Assembly (NCBI GenBank): GCA_047495785.1 | Contig: JBLDXI010000042.1 | Span: 1,302,001 to 1,366,000 of the forward strand | Length of the DNA stretch: 64,000 nucleotides | DNA from: Lepidodermella squamata | Lineage: Eukaryota; Gastrotricha | Direction of reading: 5' to 3' | Shown: positions 45,941 to 57,907 of the stretch, piece by piece | Layout of the letters: every line of letters begins with the position of its first letter | Numbering within the stretch: the first letter of the stretch is position 1 | Program-made: the position numbers and the translations under genes | The notes under the pieces: generated by a model | Database searches by the model: none | What the model saw: the letters and a program-made list of their open reading frames with translations, nothing else | What the model was told of the DNA's origin: nothing

Positions 45941-46365
45941 TTGACCCTTTTTTAAATTTTGGGACAAAATGCTCTAAAATTATCATAGAGAAAAGATGGA
46001 AATCAATCGAATTTTTCGATTTGCATAAAATCTATCAATGATTGGACTAGTTCATCAGCTCAAGACTGCAATTTATTGCTATTTCGTCATCATGATAAGT
46101 AAGAAATTCAAAGAAATGTAAGAAATTCAGCTGAGGTGGTCCAAGTGACGAGAATAAGGGTTTTCCGAACCAATCTTCTGCAAAGCTATCGATTCTCTTG
46201 TGAATCAACATGAACAGGCATTTCTGTGGAGACACATTCTCGTACTTCAAGAGTTATATTTTCACTCGCGCCGCTCCGCGGCACTCGCTGTTTAGCTCTA
46301 TCCTTTACCCACTTCAATAGGACATAGGAAATAGGATTCTGTGAATATCCACGCCCGTAATCTTA

Positions 46366-46485
46366 TACAGGGTGTTCACGTAATAATACTCTTCTAAAAA
46401 TAGCTTTGCTACTTTTTGCATGCATTTTAGCTTTTTTGTAGCTATTTTTAGCTCGCTCAGAGTATTATCACGCGAACGCCCTGTA
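46366..46485. mobile_element. 120-bp foldback MITE with TA target duplication
   Basis: Imperfect 25-bp inverted ends (CAGGGTGTTCACG with CGCGAACGCCCTG) are flanked by TA on both sides. The interior is itself a near-palindrome around AGCTATTTTTAGC. TA duplication suggests Tc1/mariner-type mobilisation. Confidence 0.7.
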
Positions 46486-46832
46486 GTTCTCTTTCACGGG
46501 AGGGGGTCTTAGTGCCCCTGCCTTGAGGGAGGGGCTGCAGGGTTGGTTATTAGAGCACCCAACAATCAAATCAAACAGAAACAAAACCCCTCACAAATTT
46601 GCTTCTAGCAAGGTCGTTTCTGGATAGATTTCATAGATAGATCGATAGATTTCAATCAAACTCTGTTTGGCAATGCCGCGACATCACGCTTTTACTGTAG
46701 TATTATCAGCAAAAATAATAATAATAAAGGCTATAATCAAAGGTCACAAGTAAAACGTCGTAATTGAAGTTATGATATTTAGGGAAATTAGTTTCGCCTG
46801 TTTTTAATAACTGATTATCGGGGTTTCCTTCA

Positions 46833-47792
46833 TCAGCTGATGTAACAGGTTTCGATTCCCGTCAAGCCATAACACATACCCGGAGAGAATGTTACAGGAA
46901 CCTTAGCTAGAAGGGCACAGCATTCCGCAAACGTTGCAGCTGCATAAGTGGAGCCGGATGTGAGTGCCTGTATAAACCAAAACGTTTCGGTAATTTTAAA
47001 ATGCTGGAAACCAATGTTTCACCAATGTTTGGGTGACTTGAACAGTAGTATCATCGCTCCCGGTGTGAGGGAAATTCAGGCAAGCGGAAAAGCCACCACC
47101 ACTGGTGCTCCTACCAAAGATGACGTAGGGCTTAGAAGTAGCAGCTGCAACACATGCCGTAACTGCCGCCCGGCCATCTGCCTGCTGCGGAATGACGCTG
47201 TACTTGATATCGGTCGAAGGTGTCAAAGCAGCGCAGCATTCCTTAAAAGTTGGATACGTTGTCGCGCTAGCCTGAAGAAATTTCAACAATAAAAATGATA
47301 TGAATTGCAATCACAGCAGTAAGCTCACAGCGACTCCACCGTCTATGTATTCACTGCATTCTACTGCGAGTGAGGTGCAGAACTGAACATTGGTCTTTTG
47401 AACACCAGCGGCGCCTGTAGTAGCCAGTATTTTGCACAACTTGAATGCTGGCTATAGAAAAGGTTTTTAAATTTCCGTGATTCCTGTTCATGAGCATGAC
47501 TTACTGCTGCTGGGCAGACCGTGGGCGCGAGGCAGCTCTGGCCGCTTGGGCATGGATTGGTCGTACTTAGGCAGCTCTGACCGGTTGCGCAAGTAGCTGC
47601 TGCGGCGAGGCAACTTTGACCGCTTGGGCATGGGTTATTCGTGGTGAGACAACTCTGGCCATTCGGACAAGTCGCAGATGAACTATCGGATCTTGCGGAA
47701 GTCGTTGGACAGGGCGTTGTAGTTGTCGAAGGTGGGCAGGCTGTGACTACGCCACAAGCAGTGATGAGAATCGCTAGAATTAAATATTCCAT
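46833..47792 (-). CDS. Secreted Cys-rich protein, inverted copy
   Basis: Four exons on the minus strand (47505-47792, 47329-47451, 47023-47271, 46833-46967) give an open frame of about 264 residues. A hydrophobic signal peptide (YLILAILITACGVV) is followed by a Thr/Pro-rich stretch, then repeats of the type CPSGQSCL / CATGQSC. Two Cys-containing globular segments follow (FKECCAALTPS and FAECCALLAK). No known family recognised; an extracellular, possibly cuticle-associated or secretory role is inferred. The last 20 or so residues differ strongly from the other copy. Confidence 0.75.
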
Positions 47793-48022
47793 TGATAATA
47801 AAAAAGGAGGGTTTCAAAACTAAATCAATAATTCATCAATAATATTATATGATGTTGAAGAGCAATCTGCTGAGCCTAGTCCTGGGCATCTAGAGTAACA
47901 TATGCGGAAAAGACACTTGAAAAGATAGAATACGTATTTAATGTTCTGCCAGAAACGAAGATACAACTTGTAAATAATCTGCCGGAATTTACATTCTCTA
48001 CGAAGTGGCTTAATTCAGGTTG

Positions 48023-48030
48023 CTTTTATA
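48023..48030 (-). promoter_or_regulatory. TATA box of the inverted Cys-rich gene
   Basis: TATAAAAG on the minus strand, about 230 bp before the start codon, in a block conserved in the other copy (51385-51392) and in a third stray copy (53821-53828). Confidence 0.6.
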
Positions 48031-48530
48031 GCCGAAGCCCGTAGCGCTCCTCCATTACTGGATGAACTCGGTGCACCTGATGAAAGCCGATATGCGGTGT
48101 CCAAATGATATTTTATATTTTTTTTCCTCAATTTTTAATTTTCTGAGCTGTGGTTTGAACACAGGGTCGGTTCTGCGAGCATACGCCATCGTCCGGCGGC
48201 GTGATGCGCACACAAATGAACGTTTAAACGATGTTCGTTAATTACCTTTGAGCATCAATTGACTCTTTCTCACAAAAACTGTCAAAAAACTTCGCAACTT
48301 GGAACGACTGGGTACATTCTAATGCTCGCGGCGATGACTTGTGGGTAAAAAGTGTTTTGTCAGCCGGTTGGTTTAATGTTTCTTTACACGTAGCCTTACA
48401 CGTTAAAAAATGCGAACCCTGTGCGCAGCTAAACGAGCCGATGGGGTTCAGAGAGCGGTGAGTTCAATTTCACTGCGGCTAGCAAGAAGCTGCAGTAATT
48501 TCACGTTGGTCCTTTCGAGAAAATGATTAT

Positions 48531-50875
48531 AATATGACCAAAAATAAGTGATAAGTAGGGTTTGGCGAAATTTTCGACATAGTGAGATTTTGATGCTACT
48601 CTCAAGATCTATTAACGAAGAGTCGAACGGTATAAGAAAGGGGTTGATATTGATCAGGGTTGCTGAGAAAAAGACCCTAAAATAAATCGAGCGCTCTTTT
48701 TTTATTGAACAGATTTTTTTAAATAAAATTCTGCTCATGATTCTGCTCATGATGTTATACTCCTAAACTTGCACTACTTGCACTTGGACTTGACTGTCTT
48801 ATTTTGATAGGTTTTTATTGAGTAATTATGCTTCCGTATCAGCGAGGAAAGTAGGCCTGCCAGGGACGCGGTTTACCTCGATGAACCTCGATGTCTGGAG
48901 TGCATAAAATATTTACTTTTTTTTTATTAATTAGCAGAGAACATAAAACACGCTTCCAGCGTCCACTGACTCTTTGTCACAATAATTGTCAAAAACTTGC
49001 TCAACTTGCGAAATAATTGGATAGATTCATTTACATGATAAAACGACTCATCTCTGCCATGATCATGGCTCGGTGTGATGGGTTCGCGGCGATGGCAAAA
49101 AGTGTTTTGTCGGCCGGTTCGTTTTGTCTGAACAAGTTTAGCCACACGAAGCCATGAGCATGCATTCGTGGACAAATTAAAAGGGCAAATTTCGACCGCA
49201 GCTAAACGAGCCGAGGGATTTCAGATGGGAGGATTTCATTTCTCCATGGCCAACTATTGCAAGTATTGCAATGTCAAGAACAAATTCACGAAGCAACTGC
49301 AGTCAAGACACGCAGAAATGAAGCCTCAGCAGCTGTCTTAGAAGCAAAAAGTCTTGATTTAGGCCGATTTTTGATTATTTGATTTACAAAGTGTTTGGGG
49401 TGGTTTAATTTGATTCTGATTTAGCACCCTTGATTTACTGCTGATTTTGAGTATTCCAGAATCTCGGAATTCCTTCTGCAGCCATTAAACCACTTTTAGA
49501 CCTGCCCCGGCAAAGCCAACATTCAAATTTGATCGTGCTTTCGAGAGTTGGTGCGAATTGCCTGAAAAAGGCGAAGGAGTAAGCCAGTTCGCTGAAACCG
49601 GCTGGATTATTGGCATCGGAATGACCAACAGCCATTGAATTCTCGACGAACTGTGCCGACGTTGCAGCAGCTCATGATAGAAAGATTTCTGGGATTTAAT
49701 TTGAAATTATTGATTTAAGAAGAGCTGTGATTTACAGAAGAGATAAAATCAAAGTCACTGCATGGTAGCCTCGCTGAGAAATCAGTCTCTTCTTATCGCT
49801 GAACTTCTACATCAGCGGAATACCACGACCCGCAGGTAAAACCTGATCTGTATCGTGACAGCTGCCAGCAAGAAATGTCAACGACCTCGTTTTCTGCCCC
49901 TTTTTGTCAAACCTTTTTTCACATGAAATTCCACATTTAAGTAAAATTTAGATTTTCGCGATTTTCGCTGCTGTTGTGACTTTCTAAGATTCTCAAGAAA
50001 GTGAGAATTGCATTCAAGGTGACAATCTTCTCACACACAGTGGCTGCCACGTCAAGAGTTGAAGTAGTAAAATTCATATGCCTATGTGTGGCGCACAACC
50101 TTGGCGTGGTAGTTGGTAGTAGTTGTTTCGTTTACGCAAAATTTACTACTACGAAATCATAATGAGCTTTAACGTGACTGGAATTGAACTCTCCGCATGA
50201 AATCATTCAGCCTTTTCCGAAAAGCCCGAAACCTCAGACGACCATTATAATAAACGATGGTGATAAAATGATGCGGATAAATATGAGCCCGGAGAACCTC
50301 GTAGTTATGGAATGGCAAGGCATTGAAAAATTGTTTACGCATTGTGCAATTGGTAGCCTTCAGCATTTCAAACGGTATGATGGCGCCATCCTTTATCGGA
50401 TGGATCTTCTATGATCAATCCTCGCAAAGGGTTTTTTCTGGTAATAGAAATGCTTGAAAGGAATCGATATCCTCAAAGCTCAAAGCTCAAATCCAATATT
50501 CCACATTTATTTCAAGTAGCTACTTAATCAGAGGATTCAACTGTCAGAGTGAAATATCTGCAGCTAGTTTGTTCCGCTCAATCCTCTTCTGGAACCAAAG
50601 TTGTTAATCCCCGATGTCTTTCTTTGTACATAGCCGAGTGTTGCTAGTATCGGAAGAATGGCTGGGCGGAGCAAGCGACAGTAAAATACCGGGAAATTTC
50701 AGAATCGAAACATCGTTAATATTATTTATATTTTTTTTATGGCAACATATAATCAGGAACAACACATAATATATATATATATATATATATGTTTGCCAAC
50801 TTGAGTTTGTGACTACTGTTGCTCAGGACTGCAAAGGAGCGTGAAATTTTGTGAAATCTCAATTTGGATATTTTA
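48531..50875. other. Spacer of the inverted duplication
   Basis: No clear gene. About 48950-49230 is a diverged same-orientation repeat of 48250-48450. The stretch 50011-50200 recurs inverted near 53390-53752. A microsatellite of TA lies at about 50769-50791. Confidence 0.6.
49246..49341 (+). CDS. Very short zinc-finger-like ORF
   Basis: A 31-codon ATG-to-stop frame begins MANYCKYCNVKNKF and has a later SRH, reminiscent of the first half of a BED or C2H2 finger as found in transposases and host factors. It is too short to be a complete domain; a fragment or chance. Confidence 0.2.
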   Translation: MANYCKYCNVKNKFTKQLQSRHAEMKPQQLS

Positions 50876-51384
50876 CTTATCATTTTCTCGAAAGGACCAA
50901 CATGATATTACTGCAGCTTCTTGCTAGCCGCAGTGAAATTAAACTCACCGCTCTCTGAACCCCACCGGCTCGTTTAGCTGCGCACAGGGTTCGCATTTTT
51001 TAACGTGTAAGGCTACGTGTAAGGAAACATTAAACATTAAACCAACCGGCTGACAAAACACTTTTTACCACCAAGTCATCGCCGCGAGCTCATTAGAACC
51101 CAGTCGTTCAAAGTTGCGAAGTTTTTTGACAGTTCATGTGAGAAAGAGTCAATGAATGCTCGATGCGTGTTGCATTATCATAGGTAATTAACGAACATCG
51201 TTTAAACGTTCATTTGTGTGCGCATAACGCGGCCGGACGATGGCGTATGCTCGCAGAATCGACCCTGTGTTCAAAACACTGCTCAGAAAATTAAGTGAGG
51301 AAAAAAATAAGATATCATCGCACATCGGCTTTCATCAGGCGCACCGAGTTCATCAAGTAATGGAGGAGCGCTACGAGCTTCGGC

Positions 51385-51392
51385 TATAAAAG
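51385..51392 (+). promoter_or_regulatory. TATA box of the direct Cys-rich gene
   Basis: TATAAAAG lies in a GC-richer block (GAGCTTCGGC before it), 146 bp before the start codon. It is conserved in all three copies of this promoter in the window. Confidence 0.6.
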
Positions 51393-51537
51393 CGACCTGA
51401 ATTAAGCCACTTCGTAGAGAATGTAAATTCTTACAGATTATGTTACTCTAGATGCCCAGGACTAGGCTCAGCAGATTGCTCTTCAACATCATATAATATT
51501 ATTGATTTAGTTTTGAAACCCTCCTTTTTTATTATCA

Positions 51538-52508
51538 ATGGAATATTTAATTCTAGCGATTCTCATCACTGCTTGTGGCGTAGTCACAGCCTGCCCACCT
51601 TCGACAACTACAACGCCCTGTCCAACGACTTCCGCAAGATCCGATAGTTCATCTGCGACTTGTCCGAATGGCCAGAGTTGTCTCACCACGGCGAACCCTT
51701 GTCCAAGCGGTCAAAGTTGCCTCGCCGCAGCAGCAACTTGCGCAACGGGCCAAAGTTGCCAAAATACGGCCAATCCATGCCCAAGCGGCCAGAGCTGCCT
51801 CGCGCCCACGGTCTGCCCAGCAGCAGTAAGTCATGCTCAAGAACAGGAATCACGGAAATTTATAAATCTTCTCTATAGCCAGCATTCAAGCTGTGCAAAA
51901 TACCGGCGACTACAGGCGGCGCTGGTGTTCAACAGGCCAATGTTCAGTTCTGCACCTCACTCGCAGTAGAATGCAATGCATACATTTCTACTGGCGTAGC
52001 TGTAAGCTTAATGCTGTGATTGCGATTGATATCATTTTATGAGCGTTGAAATTATTTCTTCAGGCTAGTGCGGCAACATATCCAACTTTCAAGGAATGCT
52101 GCGCTGCTTTGACCCCTTCGACCGATATCAAGTATCAAGCCATTCCGCAACAATCAGATGGCCGGTCGGCAGCAATGGCATGTGTTGCAGCTGTAACTTC
52201 AAAGCCTTACGTCATCTTTAGTACTAACATCAATGGCAATAGCTTTGCCGGTTGCATGAATTTCCCACATACCGGCACCAATGCAAATCAAGTTCAAGTC
52301 ACCCAAACATTGGTAAACTATTGCCCCGAACATTCTAACATTAATTCATAAATCCTTTGTGATTATCAAGACACTCACTTCCGGCACCACTTACGCAGCA
52401 GCAACATTTGCGGAATGCTGTGCCCTTATAGCTAACGCTCCTCTAACATTTGCTCAGGGTTCGGCTTATAGCGTGTCGAATGTCGAGAACTGTTTCTTCC
52501 TCGGATAA
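51538..52508 (+). CDS. Secreted Cys-rich protein, direct copy
   Basis: Four exons (51538-51825, 51879-52001, 52064-52312, 52371-52508) give an open frame of about 265 residues with the same first three exon lengths as the inverted copy. Signal peptide, Thr/Pro-rich stretch, four to five CxxGQSC-type repeats, then segments with VQFC, ECNAY, FKECC, AMACVAA and FAECC. The two FxECC segments look like an internal domain duplication. The final residues (VENCFFLG) replace a different tail in the partner. Family unknown. Confidence 0.75.
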
Positions 52509-52678
52509 TCAATGATCAGAAACAGTCTAACCTAACTTTCCTAATAACTTCAATTACTACGTCTTACTCGTGTGCTTCATAGCCATTATGTTTGCAATAA
52601 TTGCAATATTTTCGAAAGTCTATAAAGGCCTTGATAATTGGGCCTAGAACATTGGAATAGTATTGCTGATAATACTAC

Positions 52679-52684
52679 AATAAA
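52679..52684 (+). terminator. Polyadenylation signal of the direct Cys-rich gene
   Basis: Exact AATAAA about 170 bp after the stop codon. The equivalent site in the inverted copy reads AGTAAA, so the signal has been lost or gained in one copy. Confidence 0.45.
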
Positions 52685-52728
52685 AGCGTGGCGTCTCGAC
52701 ATTGTCAAACAGAGTTTCATAGAAATTC

Positions 52729-53389
52729 AAGTCCATCTTTTGGTTCTATCGACATCATCTATCGACAAATAAGTCGCTTTTTACTTGTCACCCATCACCT
52801 TCAAATGGATGTAAACAAGCCTAAATCCCAGTTATTCAACGACACTAACGATATACCTTGGTGTTCGTAGGATTTCTACAATAAAATTGTAGACTTTTCG
52901 GAAAAAGTCCAAATGATTTTAACTGCAAACAGATTAAAATGCTTAAAGGCAACGCAAAACAATGTGTCAGAAAAGGAGGGAAAATTTTAATAGGCGACGT
53001 CGCATACCGGGTTCGTATTAAACCGCAACAATCTTGATCGAGCGGTTCTGTTGATATCGAAGATAAAACAAATTACTGAACTGGCGTTGATTTTGCATAG
53101 GAAGACACGCTCTATTGTAAGTACGCGAGCGACCGCACGTGCGCTCACCATCAGATCAGCCTTTATCGCTGCACGCAGTTCCAACTCTGTTTCTATTCTT
53201 GCGGAATATGAGCTGAACCTACCGCCGTGAAAGTAATTGTACCGTATTTGTATGCCTGGAATTATTTACCGCAACTAGATTCAGGAAAATTAGGCCTAGT
53301 TTCAATATTTCACGGTTTTATCAAAATTTTACGGAGGCCGCCTGAGGTTACGTGATTTTCGGGAATGGCTGATGAAGGAGTAGCCAGAG
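52729..53389. other. Intergenic region
   Basis: No gene, RNA or repeat recognised. Confidence 0.5.
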
Positions 53390-53552
53390 GATTCAATCCC
53401 AGTCACGATAAAGCTCATGATGCTTTCGTAGCAGTAATATTTGCGTAAATGACACATTTTACTACGTCAAGTTAAAGTTTCAGGTTTACACACGAACGAA
53501 ATATAAAACTATTAACTCGAGCTGCGGCAGCCAACTTTCATTCATGTGTGTG

Positions 53553-53720
53553 CAGGGTGCGAAGTACAGGGGTGTCGCAACACCCAATCGGGACTCCAAC
53601 CAGCAACCAGGAGTAGGCAGAAGGCTGAAAAATCCACAAGGGGGACCCTTTCGTTTCTTAGGCTGGGTGTCGAAGAAACCCAGAAAACATCTCAATTCCC
53701 CGGTCCTACTTCGCACACTG
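53553..53720. mobile_element. 168-bp hAT-type MITE with TGTGTGTG target duplication
   Basis: The ends are CAGGGTGCGAAGTA on the left and, reverse complemented, CAGTGTGCGAAGTA on the right. The 8 bases on both sides are TGTGTGTG. Terminal CAGNGTGCGA with an 8-bp duplication fits the hAT superfamily. It has inserted into the inverted repeat partner of 50011-50200. Confidence 0.75.
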
Positions 53721-53805
53721 TGTGTGTGAGAAGATTGTCACCTTGAATGCATCAATCCATGCCTATGATTACGCTCAGTTTAAATGTGCATTCCATTGGT
53801 AAGTG

Positions 53806-53880
53806 GCTTCGAGCTACAGCTATAAAAGCGACTCAAATTAAGCTATTTCGGAGAGAATGTTAATTCTGACAAATTTTGTT
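53806..53880 (+). pseudogene. Orphan third copy of the Cys-rich gene promoter
   Basis: The block around GCTATAAAAGCGAC and GGAGAGAATGTTAATTCT matches the promoter and leader at 51370-51440. Instead of the Cys-rich gene it runs into a dead LINE fragment. Confidence 0.7.
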
Positions 53881-53892
53881 TGAGGTTTGAAC

Positions 53893-54470
53893 TTCGTGGC
53901 GCGTGGGTTGGGCGAGTTTCTAGAGAGCCAGCACTTCCTGCCCGACAACCAGTATGCGTTCCGCACGAACCACTCTGCACCTGATGGCCCTCTACGCGTC
54001 GCGCACACCGTTCACCTTACCCGCTCTCGACACCGAAAAGTGAGAGCTGTTGGTCTGGACGTCCGGGCGGCTTACCATTCCGCGTGAAGTGCTGGCCTGG
54101 CGTTCAAGCCTGCTAAACTGCAGCTTCCTCGAAACCTTGTTGGATGGCTGACCGATTTTAATCGCCATCGCAACTTGCAGGCTCGTGTTGCGGGCTTCCT
54201 TAGTCGACAAGTTACCGTCAACTGCGGCGTACCGCAAGGCTCGCCGCTGTCACCGCTGCTCTCTATCGTTTACACTTGAGATCTGCCGAATGCCCCGGGG
54301 TGTTATCTCGAAGCCGATGACCTAATAGTTGTTGGTGACGGGGTGGATTTTCAAGAAGCTGAGCGCAGCTAGGATGCCCAACTCACTCTCGAAGGCTCGG
54401 CAATCCCGCAGGTGCAGTCATGCGCATTCTTAGTGTCCATCACAATGCTAAGTTTGAATTTGTTAGGTCT
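53893..54470 (+). pseudogene. Non-LTR retrotransposon reverse transcriptase fragment
   Basis: Reading frames on the plus strand show LPDNQYAFRTNHSA, VGLDVRAAYHS, GVPQGSPLSPLL and LEADDLIVVGD, matching the fingers-to-palm order of LINE reverse transcriptases (the last is a degraded YADD box). A frameshift near 54085 and in-frame stops, including one between SPLLSIVYT and DLPN, break it. The rest of the element is absent. Confidence 0.88.
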
Positions 54471-56106
54471 ACTGATTTTCGACTGGTTGCTCCAGGGTGG
54501 AGTCTCTGAAGAAAGCATATGTATTCCAGGATGGCGCGGATTGTCTAGTTAGGGTCACATGTCCTTGCGACGAAGTTGTATCTTGACCGTTGAGGCAAAT
54601 GCGAAAAAGTCGGCAAGAGGGACACGCAGCGCGGCGCGGCGCCAACGCAGCGACATTTTAAGGCGCCACGCACTGTTCCCAGGAACATTACTACCACGCT
54701 TTACTACTGATCTCCACCGTATGTACAGTAGTTCAGCGGTACGAATACGGTAAAGCAATAGTAGCACAGTAGTTTTCACTTCAAAACCAGAAACAGAAAC
54801 TGTCTTGTTTGAAACCAGCATTCGATATGGTGATCAAAGATTGAGGGTTCAAAATTCAAAGCTTATCCCTTTATTCTACCTACGGTACCATTCTAGACGG
54901 CACTATGTTCATTATGTTCACTACGCTAGAACTACGGTAAAGCAACGGTCAAGTGACGAGACGATGACGAAAGTAGGACTACCGCGTTTTTTTTGCACAA
55001 GCTACACAGAACACGAATATTCTGAAATTTTGCCCGGCCTCTGCATCAAAACAATGATAAATCGAAAGAAATTTTCCGCGATGTTTTCAGGCAGGAAAAT
55101 CGGGCTATTCCCGCGTCCGTTAACATTTAACTCACATGGCTATGGTAGAACTGCGGTAAGAACCACGGTACGGTATACGGTAGAGATTGGCAATTTCAGA
55201 AAATTTGGCTTATACCATCCAACCCGGGAGTTGTGGAAGTCTATAGGAGAGTCAGAGTATCGGCAAAAATGCATTACGCCTCCTGGACGAAAACGTGGGA
55301 GTGCGCGACAGGCGTGCGGGGACTGAGCGCACCGCCCGCATAGGTTTTTTTCCGCACACACATACGCGAACGGCGACAGTATGGGGGTTCCCCCCGGCAT
55401 TATCAACAGCCGGCGAACTTTAATCCCTCAAACTTTGAATCATATAGAAACTGAATTTCAACGTTTTCTTCGACCTACAATATGCGGCTCATGTACAGAG
55501 AGAGAATGCATGAGCAGATGGAGGGGAATTTATGTTCTAAGATTGATTGTGAGAAACAAAATGGCCACCGATATTCTACTCCACAAGATTGTGATTTCAT
55601 CAAGATGGAGCAGCTTGTAAATTGAAATAAATATGAAAAATTGTATTTGAGGATGCTGAATGTCGATTTATTATGCCTCTCAACTTTCAAGTCAAGCATT
55701 TCTACCAACAAAATACAAAACGCTTCGCGGAGAATTGACCATTGTTGCACAAAAAAACAAAAATCACTCAATCACGCCGTTCGAGTGAACAAGTCATCGC
55801 AACTCTTTCGGTATATAGCTATCTCGGTTGTGCGAGTTACCTCAATGAAGGATCGTGGCACTTGGCCCTATACGGAAGTACAGTAGTTACGCCATAATAG
55901 GTTTGACAATAACAAAGACACCTTGCTGTATATAGGTATATAGCATGCAGCCGTCCTGAATAGCTGCGTCTATTTATATAGTCATGCGTTAATTAGTAGC
56001 TCATTATTTCCTCTCTTTCAGACTACATTATATTAGCTACATCGTGGGCTAGCCAAGGTACAGCCCTAATACTTAGTAGCCTTTTCACTAGTATGCTCGA
56101 AAAACT
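54471..56106. other. Intergenic region upstream of the prolyl 4-hydroxylase gene
   Basis: No convincing gene. The motif ACGGTA recurs (for example near 54749, 54933 and 55166-55180), as does GGTAAAGCAA. An open frame at 54805-55326 has unusual repetitive composition and no protein-like features. Confidence 0.5.
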
Positions 56107-57409
56107 ATGCGGCTAATGATTTTACCAGCATTTGCAACATTTATTCTCTTATTAAGCACTCCCAAACTGAGTTTCGAATCGGCCCAGAGCGACGATGAGG
56201 CCATGGACGCTTATCTGCGAGCCGAGTCCCTCTACGAATCTCAAGAATTCGCTATAGGTTTTGAATGGGCTATGAAGGCGTGGCAAAGTTACAACGAATC
56301 TCTCGTGGCGAATCAGCCATCAAAAGTTGGCCTAACGCAGCTTCTCAATATTTTGGTAGAGTTAAGCGCAGCCAAGCTCGATAACATGTCTGAAACAGAT
56401 TTTTTGGTTCGTCTCCTACTTGAACGGCCAGATTTATCTGACGATAAGCGCGAGGAGATGACAGATTTTTCGGAGCAAATTCGAGACTTCCCGGTATTTT
56501 CCTACCTAAAGGCCAATGGTTCGCAGTTAAAAACAGCCCCAATTGAATTTCAACGGGAAAAAGCGCATGAGCTTAATAAAATTACGGCCTATAGACTATG
56601 CCATGGCGAAGCTCAGCGAAATCTCTACAAAGACCCGGCCTTGTTTTGCCGATACGACAATAGGAATCGGCATCCTCTTATGACTTTCTCACCTTTGAAG
56701 GAGGAAATTTTGATTCAACATCCGTTAACAGTTTTAATTCACGACGCAGTGAGGCAGCGTGATATCGATGCGATTAAGGCGGAGGCGAACGGCCGGCTTA
56801 AGGACAGCGGGGTTGTGGGGTCTCAGGGCGTAAATGATGTAGTCAACTATCACGAGAGGCGATCTTACAATACTTGGATTCTTACCTCCCCTGAACTTAC
56901 GAGACGTATCGATGCTGTTACTAGTTTGGACTCGGCGGACTTCCGCGGGGCTGAGCCCTTACAGGTATGATTAGGAGCTTTAACTCTTAATTTCTCGGAT
57001 TTTTATTTTTTTTGGCTGAAAGGTCAACAAATACGGAATAGGCGGTCACTATCGCCCTCACGAAGACGCGATTTTTCCAGCAGTCGATCTCGACAACGGC
57101 GACCGAATCGCCACACTGATGCTGTACCTTAACGATGTTGAGCAAGGCGGTGGTACCGCATTTTTCGCCAAGTCATTCCACGTGAAACCGGAGAAAGGAG
57201 CAGGCATTTTCTGGTACAATTTGTACCGCGACGAAAGCATCGACAAAAGAACGAAACACGCGGCCTGCCCTGTACTAGCCGGCGAAAAATGGGTTGTTAA
57301 CAAATGGTTCAGAGCTCGGGGTCAGGTTTTTCATAGACCGTGCTCCAAACCAGGTCCTGTTTCCTACTCGACTTGTGATTTCAACCTTCCTAATTGGCTT
57401 CAAAACTAG
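56107..57409 (+). CDS. Collagen-type prolyl 4-hydroxylase alpha subunit
   Basis: Two exons (56107-56964 and 57023-57409) encode about 414 residues. A signal peptide (MRLMILPAFATFILLL) is followed by a helical TPR-like peptide-substrate-binding segment (about residues 30-110) and the conserved linker YRLCHGEAQ and FCRY. The 2-oxoglutarate/Fe(II) dioxygenase domain has HYRPHEDA as the HxD iron motif, GGGTAFF, and a distal KHAACPVLAGEKWVVNKW supplying the second His and the oxoglutarate-binding Lys. The enzyme hydroxylates prolines in collagen-like proteins in the ER. It is shorter than typical alpha subunits (about 530 residues), mainly by a reduced N-terminal region. All catalytic residues are present. 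Confidence 0.92.
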
Positions 57410-57428
57410 AAAACTTGGAGTGTTTCAA

Positions 57429-57434
57429 AATAAA
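57429..57434 (+). terminator. Polyadenylation signal of the prolyl 4-hydroxylase gene
   Basis: AATAAA 20 bp after the stop codon, a very short 3' UTR. Confidence 0.55.
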
Positions 57435-57899
57435 TTGTAATACAAATTGCCAGTTTATTATTCTTGTTCTGGAATGGGTTATACTTCTTAATTCTGATAA
57501 ATTGAAACATTTTCGTTATTCCAGTGGGATTCTGGTTGGAGTTATAGGATGAGATTTTGGATTGACGATGGAATAAGTTCGATTCTGTTTGCATTACAGC
57601 CCACACAGCTTTGATAGTAGTAAAATCTGCGTAAATTATGTAAATTACTACGCCAAGGTTATGCGCAACACGCAACACGTATGCATTTTCTCATCACACG
57701 ACTATAAACTCATTCGTGGCAGCTTTCTGTGTAGTGTAGCCATTCATGTGTAGTGATATGATTAGATATAGAGAATGAATGAAATTACGCTCAGCTCAAC
57801 TTGTTTGGCATCAGCTTCAATTTAAGCTTAGAGATCGGAAATTGAGTAAGCAAACGAATGGAAGTAGCTGCTATGATAGTGAGATGTCGCATACTGACC
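57435..57899. other. Intergenic region
   Basis: A small palindromic stretch around TAGTAGTAAAATCTGCGTAA (57613-57660) is related to stretches near 50070-50160 and 53430-53475. Otherwise nothing recognised. Confidence 0.5.
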
Positions 57900-57907
57900 A
57901 GTTAACA

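Larger units (their letters stand above)
46648..48530 (-). repeat. Left arm of a ~1.9-kb inverted duplication
   Basis: This arm is the reverse complement of 50876-52728, with substitutions and small indels. It carries one copy of the Cys-rich secreted protein gene with its promoter, read on the minus strand. The 2.35-kb spacer lies at 48531-50875. Confidence 0.88.
50876..52728 (+). repeat. Right arm of the ~1.9-kb inverted duplication
   Basis: Reverse-complement partner of 46648-48530. It begins near TCATTTTCTCGAAAGGACC and ends near AAACAGAGTTTCATAGAAA, covering promoter, gene and 3' flank. Confidence 0.88.

Noticed and set aside
54805-55326. 173-codon open frame
   Set aside because: Repetitive Tyr/Arg/Thr composition derived from recurring GGTA motifs, no recognisable domain, no splice context.
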